The notes beneath the pieces are model-generated. The model worked only from the letters and a program-made list of their open reading frames with translations, searched no databases and was not told the origin of the DNA. A DNA stretch of 64,000 nucleotides from Pempheris klunzingeri (lineage: Eukaryota > Chordata > Actinopteri > Acropomatiformes > Pempheridae): assembly GCF_042242105.1 (NCBI RefSeq), contig NC_092032.1, forward strand, positions 19,829,915 to 19,893,914, written 5' to 3'. Positions 54,491 through 64,000 of the stretch are shown one piece after another. Numbering within the stretch: the first letter of the stretch is position 1; every line of letters starts with the position of its first letter. The translations under genes and the position numbers were made by a program.

Positions 54491-55666
54491 TCAGCTGTCA
54501 AAACATAAAATTGGCCTAATAAAGTTTATTTCTCCTGTGTTACACCAACAGGTTTTAATTTAATTTATTTTAATTCTTTATTCTTTATTTGATTCCTGTG
54601 ATGTGAAATGTCTGATCACCTTGTAGTTTAAAATAATTTATTCCAGTTTGCTGAGATATTCTCAGATCTGATTATTAACCCCATTTATCCCATTTCTCCC
54701 AGTTTTCTGTGCAGTTTTTCTAAGTTTGGAGACAACCTGCATTCATTTATTTAGTTATGCTGAACATTCCCAAGCATTTTTCCTATTAAATGTGCACAAA
54801 CCAGTAAGTACTCCTATTAATTAACTCTTAAAAACACTTCTCCTGACTGAATAAGGAGGAAAATCTCATTTTACTGCAAAAACGCTTTGTAACATTGTTT
54901 TTAGAATTGCTTTATAAATAAATGAACACATCTTTTTGGCATCTTAGTCTGTTTTTACTTTAAACCAAAGTGCTGGGACATTAGGCAATTCATTGATCAG
55001 TGACAGAAAATATATACTTTCATGACCATTTAAGCAATTTAGCAAAAAACCATTCACTGGTTCCTGCTTTTACATATGAGGATTTACTGCTTTTCTCAGT
55101 TTTATATCGTTATGTGATGATTTTTTAATTTTGTGGGCAACTTTAAAAGGAGTCACTTCACTACTCGCTGACACTTCATGCACTAATTAGAGACTTCAAA
55201 CAATAAAAACGTGTCAATAAACATAATATATTGTTAGCAGCAGCTCCTGTGATCAAATCCTTCTAAAGAAATTAATAAATTAGTCTCAAAAAATCCCTGA
55301 TTAATATTAGAGAGATTTATTTTTTGTATAATAACCACAAGTGGAGTCAGAAACAAACACACACGCAGCTGAAAGTTGACCAATATGAACATTTATTTCT
55401 GGAAAGAAGTTACAAATCGTTTCCAAAGAGTTTCTATTCAGATTATAAGATATGTTAATCTGATTTTACTTTCTTTTTCGGATACAGTCGTTGTAGCAAG
55501 GTATTCTTCTTCTTTTTTTTTTTTTTTTAAAATCCTCTATTCTGTTTTCCTACTGACAGACTGAAGACTGGTGGACTAAAGGACGCTGCGCTAGGACTGA
55601 AAGTGCCTCAGATCAGGACAGTAGTACTGTATCGGTTTACATTTCTTCTTTTAACAGCAACATGAG

Positions 55667-55699
55667 AGGAGGAGGAGGAGGAGGAGGAGGAGGAGGAGC
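55667..55699. repeat. (GGA)n trinucleotide repeat
   Basis: Eleven GGA units on the plus strand. They would read as (TCC)n in a klhl15 3' UTR. Confidence 0.9.
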
Positions 55700-58600
55700 A
55701 GTGAGAGGAGGCGCGATCATGTTGATGATATCGGCTGCAGAGTACAGCGACACGTAAAAGGGACGTGGAGTTAAAGAGGCCTGTTTCCTGACCGTTCCTG
55801 CATCTGACAGTGTGATCACTGGAGTAGTTGCAGTTGAGAATTAAGGGGAGAAATGTGCAAAAACTGGAGCATAAGAGCTAGAAAACAGGAATAACTGCAG
55901 CTTTGGGGATGAAAAATGATCATCTGAAATGTTTTGAGCCTGAAAAACGGAGAACGTGACCTGATTTGAACACTAAAAATGAACTTGTAGAGGGGAAAAT
56001 ACAGTTTAAAAGCAAAAACAGTTACTTTTCCTTCTATTTTGTGTTTTTATTCAGCTTTTGCTCACAAGTTTTTAAAGTCTGTAAATTGACACGCAGCTGC
56101 ATATTAGAGCCGGAGTCGATAAATAGAAACTATTCTGATGATGTATTCAGACATTTTTCAAGCACAAATTACAAAGATTTGGAGTTTCCAGCTTCTCAAA
56201 TCTGCTGCATGTCTTCGTCATATATGACAGTAAATAAAAGATGTTTGAGTTTTCTGACAGTCGGCTCAACACAACAAGACATTTGAACACATCACGTTGA
56301 ATCATGTTGGACACTTTTACTGCATTATCTGTATTTCTTGAAAACATTTTCCCTCTTTGAAAACAAAAGATGCTTCATGAAATCTGCAGTGAAACATGTG
56401 AAAACTACACGACCTAAGATTTCTAAAAGTGCCGCAAAGCGTTGACGATTTCCCCCCAGAAAAGCTGCGGCTCAGGTCTCGACAGGTTTGTGCGTGGACA
56501 GCTGGGTCATGAATTAAAGGATAATACCGTGTTTTCATACCTGGGAGAAACTCAAAACCTTGCTGCCTGCAAACAGGTTGGTATGATGACGTGATGGAAA
56601 ACCTGTGAATTTCACATCTGGTGAGGTGAAAATGTGCATACAGGAAACAAACACCAGTACCCTCCTTTAAAACTGTACCTGCTCATGTGTTGACATCAGA
56701 TACATTTTCAAATATTTCCACTGATAAGCTCACAGATTTCATTAACTTTTCTTCTTCTTCTTCTCCTCAAAGCGTCCGTTCATTAGCCACATGCTGTGCT
56801 GCCGAGGGGGACCGAGGATGAAAGAAGATCAAGTACAATTTGAGTACAACGCGCTTCGCAATGAAACCCTTGTCGTAATAAATAACCCTACTAATGTTAC
56901 TGCATAGCTCGGTGAAAGCAATACTTCAGAAAATAAAAATAAATAACTTAAATACACGGCTGACATACAGAGCTGCATCAGTATGTGCTCTAGCCCTTTT
57001 CACAGTTGGCTCATGGGAAACAAAATACAAAAACAAATATCCAGAGATCAGAAAAGGTGGAGCTGGTAGTCGAGCAGGGCTGGCTGAGCTGCAGAGATGT
57101 GAAAGCTGTGCAGGACACATGACAACAGAAACTCAAACCTGACACTAGACCTGTAAAATAAGGGACACAGCCGAAGCACTGCAGGGGGCATCTCAATGTC
57201 TGAAATTAACCCAGCCGACGGAAGGACGCTGTAAAAATCAGCTTTGGTGGACGTAACGGTAAGAATACTGGCTGGTCACTTTGTTTTTCAGCCTCATTTG
57301 CACTGAGAAGTGAACATGAAAGCCTGGAACATGAAACGTGTGGACAAATTCACAGGTAAACAAACAACAGGCCTCCTGCAAGAACTCATGTCAGATTTGT
57401 TTTGGAGTTTACAGGATATAAAAGCTCAAGAAACTCTTTTATTGTTTCCTCCTGTTTCAGCTTCGCTCTCGTCTTTACTTTGGGGTTTTCCAGTGGGTGG
57501 AGACAGTCGGCCTGCAGGAGGTCACATGTCCAACGGATCAGCTTATGACATCACAAAGGGGGCCAAATCTAAACGGCGTGTTTTCACACATATTTACTAA
57601 AAGATGGAGCAGAAACGGAGAGAGGACGGCCTTTTTCTCAGAGTCTCTAGAGACACCAGGGACACGTAAATATGTTTAAAAGTGCATTTTGCATAATATG
57701 GGACCTTTAAGCAAAGACAAGTTTAACTTTTCTCTTTCCTTATATTATATCTTCTAGGTTTTAGTTGCACGAGTCACGTAGAGACACTCTTCCTCTCTAC
57801 AGCTGGTGCGACCTGAAATCATAAGAATACTGAAATATGAACAAATTTGGGGTTTAAATATATTGAAATGAATGAAAATACAAAATATAACTGAAGCCAA
57901 ACTAATATTCTGTTTACCAGATCATCAGAGGTTTTTTAGTTTAGATTTCATGAACTTCATCCGCAGTTGGTTGAAAGTCTTCCTCAGTTAAAACACCTGA
58001 TGTGTGACATCATCATCAGCCTGTCTGCGACTGTTTTCTTTAGAGAGACGCTATTTAGCAACATGCACAAGCGATTATTTTCACACATATTACGAGTGTT
58101 GATGGTAACCGTTGCTTTTAAAAATGTAAAAATGACGATGATGTGATTTCTCCTATGACTTGAAGGCCGGAGCGTCTTCGCAGCACCACAGCGTCTCATT
58201 CATAACATTAAAACATTAAACTGCAGGTCCTGTGGTTTGGATAATATTCTGATTTAGCATTCATTTGCTCATTTCCAGCAGCAGGAGGAGAAGCTCCGCT
58301 GTGTGAAAGTCTTCTTTTTAATCTTTGGTTAACATTTTTTGTAAAGTAAAACCTTCCCTTCCTGTAACCACACACCTCCTCATCCAAAGGTGCCGCTAAT
58401 CAGGCTGGAAAGAGGAATTTACACCAAGTTTGGTGAACTTGTACCTCACAGAAAGACTAAAGTATGAGAGAACGTGAAAATGTTCTTGCACGAGGCCAAA
58501 TGTTTCTTCACTTTTCTGACTGGCTGCAGATTTGTTGCTCATCTCGACTCGTCAGCCACAAAGTTAATTTCAGACACCGCCACCGAGCGTCCGTCACACA

Positions 58601-58884
58601 CACACACACACACACACACACAGCATGTTGTAACACTTCAGCTGCTGTGAAGATCAGCTGGTCGACTGTGCACTCACACCCAACGAGCCACGACAAGAAC
58701 CAACGAAGTGCAGCGGGGAATGTAGACGACAGTGAGTGAAGCACTGCCAGGCGGAAACAGACAACATCTTTGACCCCTGCGGTGCTGGAGCCCCCGTCGC
58801 CATCGTCACATGACTTTATCTCTAAATGAGGAGCCCTCATGTACCATGTAGTGTTTGTTTTTTTTTCTCCTCTCTTGCATTCAG

Positions 58885-58885
<1 letters not shown>

Positions 58886-58954
<69 letters not shown>
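58886..58954. repeat. (CA)34 microsatellite
   Basis: The longest perfect dinucleotide run in the window. A shorter one is at 58595-58622. Confidence 0.97.
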
Positions 58955-58958
<4 letters not shown>

Positions 58959-59899
58959 CTCTCCTGGGACAGAGGGAGGAGGAGGAGGGGGCACAGACAG
59001 ACGTGGTGATGCTATATGAACATGAGCACAGTATGGTGGATATCTGGGAGTAAAGAGCAGAATTAGGACCAAAAGCTGGAACGCACTGGAAGCGAAAAAC
59101 CGAAAGAATCTGTCAGTCTGCAGCTGGTAGCGGATCGAAGCGTTAGCAGCACCTGTAACACGCTGATAGTATCTGTTAAATGTTCTCTCTCTACGGTCTG
59201 CTTCGGATATTTGGCAACAAGCTATAAAATTCGCTACACTACAGTAGATTATAGTGTTCATATTTTGTTTATATACCTAATTGTATGCTTTAACTTGCTG
59301 TTATACACATTATAGGGCGTTTTCTGAACCGCAGTCACATGTTGGCTTTCACTAACCTACTTCTCAACTCGATTAAAGATATACAGGACGTTTGTTTGTC
59401 TTTAAATAGGTCAAAGAATGCAGTGAAATCTCAGGGTGCAGCTTTGTTTGACTGAAATAAATACAGGTCCACTTGTGAATGTGGCGCTTCCAGTGCGTTT
59501 CTGCGATAAGCCTGACTGGACAGCCTAAATACAGTAGTTGAGTAGTAGAATAGGAAACTGACCACAGTCCAAACATAAACCAGCAGAATTAAACTTTTTT
59601 TCTCCCCACAAATATTTTTCCTTGTTTTTCTGAGAAAGCTAATTCTGGAAAATGTTCAAGCTGACTGTTAACATGTGACGTCTCACCACGTCACGCTTCG
59701 ATTGCCTTAATTAAGAACAGCAAATCTATGGCCCAGCCATCTTTTCCTCACCTTAGGTGAGTGCTGGTCTCTAGTTTAAAAGCCTGTGCATCAGTAGAGT
59801 CTCCCACCTGTAAACACCTGGTCCCCCCCAGCGGGAGACCTCAGTCCTCGAACAGTGCATTCCCATTGCTATAAAAAGAGGCTTGTTGAGGAGCAGACC

Positions 59900-62800
59900 T
59901 CAGCTGCAGCGTCTCACGTGCTCTAGCACATACTCTGGGAAGTGCAGACTGCACACCTGCAGACCGTCCAGTTTGCAAGGCATCCTGGGATACTCGTCCT
60001 CCTTCCACTTGTTTTCGTCGGGGTCGAAGGTGAGGATGGAGTCACTGTAGTGGCCGTTGTAACACAGGCCGCCCAGCACCATGATCTGCCTGTCCAACAC
60101 CGCCACCCCGTGGCCGCTGCGCCCGATGGGCATGGAGGCGAGGATGGTCCACTCGTCAGTGTCCGGGTCGTACACCTCGGTGGACGGGCAGCCCTGCGAC
60201 TCGAAGGAAGCCCGCAGGATGACGCACACGCCTCCGAAGACGTACAGCTTCCCGTTGTGAGAGATCATCTTGTGGAAGCAACGGGCGTAGTTCATTTTGG
60301 ATTTGTTCTCCCAGCAGCTGGCGTGTGTGCCGGGCAGCAGCGGGCCTCGGCCGGCGCGTGTCCTGTGTGCGTCTGACCCACCTGAGCTTCCTCCTCCTCC
60401 CCCTCCTCCCCCACCTCCTCCCCCACCTCCGGCCTCCCGCCCCGGATCGAACACGCACACCTGTTTGGAGGTGGAGGAGGAGGTGATGCCGCCGGTGATG
60501 TACAGTTTACCGTTGAGGACCGTTCCCTCGTGGCCGTACTTGTTTACAGGATACGGGTCCACGAACTCCCAGCGGTCCTCTGTGATGTCGTAGCGCTCTG
60601 TGGAGTAGAAGGTCTCGTCTCGCGTGCGGCCTGCTACGGCGTAAATGAACTTGCCGATGACGCCCACGGCAAACTCTGACCTGCACACCACACAAACACC
60701 ATGAATATGCATCTGCGAATGAATAATTCATTCAAACATGTTGCCTTGAAATTAACACATCGTGCCACTGAAGCATAAAAAGAAGCAAGCGAGAAATCTG
60801 TGGCATCCAGGACTTCGGGCTGCTCTCACCTGGGCACAGACATGTCAGCCATGCGCAGCCAGGAGTTCTGCCGGGGGTCATAGCGGTAGACTTTGGAGGA
60901 GGCGTGAAACTCCCCGTCGGGCCCCAGCTCCTCTCCACCCAGCAGGAAGGCAAAGTTGTTCACGATGGCAAGGCAATCCGGTCGCAACGGAACCTGAGGT
61001 CCCTCCAGCTCCCACCACACCTGAGGGAGCAGAGACACCACAGCACAACACACAGGGCCTCAGTTCATGTGGACGGATTAGATGGAGGGACCGAAGATGT
61101 GCTGCATAAAGAGCGCTGAGAGATCCCAGAGTTTGGCTAATTATGCTTTTCTCTTTTATAGTTTGCTCGGAGGAACACAAACATGTTTATCTACAAAAAA
61201 AAACCTTTTCATTTTGGCAAAATGAGTCTTAAATGTTGTCTAAACACAGTTTAATTTAGATTTAAACCAGAAACTGTCTGATTGAAAAGGCCGACAGCTT
61301 GTGATACCTGACGTCTGTTGTCGTTACCAAAGAAAGTATTGATGTTAGAGACTCTGAGCTCTGATAGCAGAGGGTAGAAAACAACCCCCCCCTCTGGCAA
61401 GAGTAGAATCAGACTATTTTCTAAAATCTAAATCTGTTTTATCTCTGCCAGCTGTTTGCTCAGTAAGGTACCCCGGAGAGTGAGCATCTTAAAAAGGATG
61501 CCTGTGGTTTATACACATTCACTTCACCTCACTAATAACTATCAACTTGTATGCAACAACAATCAAAATCAATTAGTAGAGACTAGATCGCCACAACAGA
61601 CACAGCAGGGCATTTTTAAATGGATCCCATCAGGTGTAACAGACCATTTCTGATCCTTTCAGCTCACTCGGTACAGAAGCTATTAAACATGGTGCATGCA
61701 GCCCAGAGTCACACGGTCAAACGGGGAGACACCTTTGGGCGCTGCAGCAGCAGGATCTTGCTGTTGACCATACTGTGACCGATCATTCCCCTGAAGACAG
61801 CGGTCTGCGGGCGGACGGAGCGGATACGGTTGGAGCGCGTCTCCACCAGAGGCTGCTGGTTGACATCATGGAAGTAGCTGAGCGCCTGGTCCACTTCCTG
61901 CCTCAGCTGTCGGGAGTAACGGTAAAACTCTGACGTCTTCACCTGTGACGAGGAAGAGGAGGACAGCGGTAAAACCGTGGACTCCTGTCAGCGGAGCTAT
62001 TACCCTGAGCTGCATGCATCTGAGGAGAAAGCTGCACTCGCCTTCTCAAAGATGTTGGCAGGAGTCATGAGGCAGAAGCGGATGGACTGCACAATGGTGT
62101 CAGTGTGCCTCCAGCGCCGCCGGTCGTGCCGCAGCCACGCCTGGACAGCTTCATACAGCTCGATTTCTGGAAAGCGGCTCAGAGCGTCGCTGTTCAAGTA
62201 CGCCTTGTTCAGGAGAAAGAGACACTGAATTTAGACAAAGCGGCTGAGCTGTGAATGCAAACAGAAAGAGGGTTTGCCTGCGTTTGTATTTGGAGCTCCA
62301 ACGACAACCGGACCTGCAGTCTCTCCAGGCTGAGGTAGGACAGGAAGTCGGGTCGGCTCATGAGGGGGACAAAGTTGTCGAGTAGGAAGTTGTCGAGCTG
62401 CTCCTGGACGCCCTCCACGCCCACGCTGAAGTCCTCCAGGAGGCGCATGACCTCAGCGCAGTTCTCCAGACAGATCTTGGCCAGCAGGAAGGAGCAGCAG
62501 AACTCCACCGCCTCCGTCAGCTGGACGTACATGGCCGCCTGCCGGGACAGGAAGAGAGAGAGAGGAGGAGTGAATAAAATACCGTTTCTGGACATCTGAA
62601 GGACGTCAGGGGGCGTAGGGCACATTACCTGAAGGATCTCTTGGACGGTGGGCATGCTGAGCTCCAGTGAGCCGTAGTACATGAATCGGAGAATGTGGCC
62701 GAACCCAGCGGCTGTCAGCCCCTTCATGTGGATCTTGTCCTGGTCCCTCTCCCTCATGTCTGCTGTGAACATGACCCGGAAGTAGTCGCTCTGTGTGGCC

Positions 62801-63524
62801 AGAAGCGCCTTGTGGGCCTGCAGGAGGACGGATGGACACAAGTTTGCATTAAAAAAAGTGTTCTCTTCCACCCGGCACACCCACCCCTGCTCCTGGAACA
62901 TTTACTGCACTGATGTCTGGCAGAAACGTTAACATTTTACACAAGATCTGCTCTGAAAATGTGTTACAGTAAGAATGTTGAGGATACAAACTCTGGAAAA
63001 TATGTTTTGTGACATAAACTTCGAGAAAAAACTATGTCAGGTTGGTCGTAAAGTAACAAAACCACATTTAAGAAAGTGTTTTGCATTAAAGAGTCCTGCC
63101 GTGTGTGGACTTAAGAGAAGGATTCAAGGAACTTTATTTGTCCTACCGACACACGTTTACACATGGGGGGGTACGAAATTACGTAGAGGAGAAAAAAGAG
63201 CTTCACAGCTGGCTGGAGTTGTTTTTAGTCTTTTCCAGCTTCAAAGCAGCCAAGAGGATTTCCCTCCATCGCATAACAGATTTTATGAGCAGATCTGTGG
63301 CTGAACCGCCGGAGGTATCGATGCAGAGCTCCGTAACACTGCGCACTTAGAGCAGCATGCATTAGTGTGTGTCGTCAGCTTTATTTGAGTACCTGGAAGT
63401 GGTGCTCCTCTATCAACAGGGTGACATCCAACAGCAGACGCTCCTCATAAAGCGCCCGGAAGCCCGACGACACACTCCCATCGTGCACCTGGGACAGGTA
63501 CACCTCCACATCTGCCCCCGACAT
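59900..63524 (-). CDS. klhl15: Kelch-like protein 15 (CUL3 substrate adaptor)
   Basis: KLHL15 recruits substrates to the CUL3-RBX1 ubiquitin ligase. Known mammalian targets include the PP2A regulatory subunit B56-beta. Coding exons: 63393-63524, 62629-62817, 62314-62538, 62042-62203, 61733-61942, 60830-61020, 59900-60680, total 629 aa (human 604). Domains: BTB about 31-130 (LLLDVTLLI, AHKALLATQSDYFRVMF, FMYYGSLELS), BACK about 140-240 (FVPLMSRPDFLSYLS, WLRHDRRRWRH), and a C-terminal kelch propeller from about 320 (AFLLGGEELGPDGE, FIYAVAGRTRD, KLYVFGGVCVI, QIMVLGGLCYNG). Identity to human is very high throughout except residues about 450-490, where a run of 14 Gly (454-467) replaces the human loop. 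The intron after exon 4 uses a GC donor. The start exon has an acceptor (cctccag) 7 bases before the ATG, so 5' non-coding exons lie outside the window. Confidence 0.97.
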
Positions 63525-64000
63525 AACACACCTGGAGGCATGAAGGAGAGCAAAGTGCAGCAGCAGGTGGAGGGTGGAGGCAGGCCGGGTAAATCACACA
63601 TCTCTAAAGGTCTAAACACTGAGCTTGGCTACAGCTGTGGACTGTGAACATTACTATTAAAACATGACTTCAGCAGGCACAACACTACAAGTCTCCTCAA
63701 GGAAAACATTATGTGTGTGTGTGTGTGTGTGTGCTGCTGAAAACTGTAAGGGCATTCAATAGGACGTTCAGCATTAAAAGCTCAGCACTTCAGCTGCTGC
63801 ATCCAACTGTTTCACAGCCAAACGTGTGCGTATGTGCACGAGCCACACTGAGGAAGCACTCTGCTCCACCGCAACACAGTGAGGTTTGTAAGACATAAAC
63901 ACAAAGAAGTCCCACATGTCGTTTTATCTCATTTCTTCAGCTACACGAATTACAAAAGAGAAGAAAAACACACACACACACACAAAACTTAGATTAAACA
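63525..64000 (-). other. klhl15: klhl15 5' intron
   Basis: Upstream of the first coding exon (whose boundary is at 63530-63531) no exon is visible. A GT microsatellite at 63711-63733 and a short CA tract at 63968-63984 are present. Confidence 0.6.

Larger units (their letters stand above)
54491..59899. other. apoo-klhl15 interval, probably including a long klhl15 3' UTR
   Basis: No coding exon is seen. On the minus strand AATAAA occurs at 55393-55398 and 57438-57443. Either could end a klhl15 transcript, whose 3' UTR is long in mammals. The interval includes a (GGA)n run (55667-55699) and CA microsatellites (58595-58622 and 58886-58954). It also holds TTTTGCATAATATGGGACC (57688-57706), a motif seen in dispersed fish repeats. 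I find no family A copy here, consistent with transcribed UTR over part of it. Confidence 0.45.

Noticed and set aside
58881-59261. 126-codon minus-strand ORF with Cys-Val repeats
   Set aside because: Driven by the (CA)34 microsatellite. The rest has no recognisable similarity.

Overview
This window is nuclear DNA from a bony fish. It has vertebrate-type split genes with GT-AG introns, many (CA)n microsatellites, CpG-rich promoters, and dispersed short repeats of kinds typical of spiny-rayed fishes. I do not claim a species. There is no prokaryotic, viral or CRISPR content. I recognised six protein-coding genes by reading exons on both strands and checking that splice phases join in frame.

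Layout, left to right. (1) 1-10421, minus: the 5' end of rps6ka3 (RSK2 kinase). Only its first two coding exons are inside the window. (2) 14969-23323, minus: complete pdha1, the E1-alpha subunit of pyruvate dehydrogenase. It has 11 constitutive coding exons (393 aa) plus a candidate in-frame 156-bp cassette exon. (3) 24618-34772, minus: complete acot9, a mitochondrial acyl-CoA thioesterase (15 exons, 425 aa). (4) 36228-40935, plus: complete sat1, spermidine/spermine N1-acetyltransferase (6 exons, 171 aa), divergent from acot9. It has a TATA/CCAAT promoter and two upstream ORFs. (5) 47370-54414, minus: complete apoo/MIC26, a MICOS subunit (9 exons, 219 aa), convergent with sat1. (6) 59900-63524, minus: klhl15, a CUL3 substrate adaptor (7 coding exons, 629 aa) with a poly-glycine insertion in the kelch region. 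Its non-coding 5' exon(s) lie beyond the right edge.

From memory of the human map, all six orthologues lie on Xp22, and acot9-sat1-apoo-klhl15 keep the human order and orientation. Three of the six products act in mitochondria (PDHA1, ACOT9, APOO), and a perfect NRF1-type palindrome lies just upstream of apoo. SAT1 is cytosolic and drains acetyl-CoA into acetyl-polyamines. RSK2 and KLHL15 are signalling and ubiquitin-pathway proteins.

About 60 percent or more of the window is intron or intergenic DNA. It carries at least nine copies of a palindromic (foldback) repeat family with TTAA-type ends, several degenerate MITEs with ends resembling the common fish element that starts near GGCTGCAACTAAT, a retroposon tail and microsatellites. 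I found no wholly new system. The best leads are the pdha1 cassette exon, the 33-bp apoo microexon, the sat1 upstream ORFs, the repeated placement of CA tracts just after 5' splice sites, the klhl15 poly-Gly segment, and a GC-AG intron. Exon boundaries were set by hand from splice consensus and phase, so single-base errors are possible where noted.
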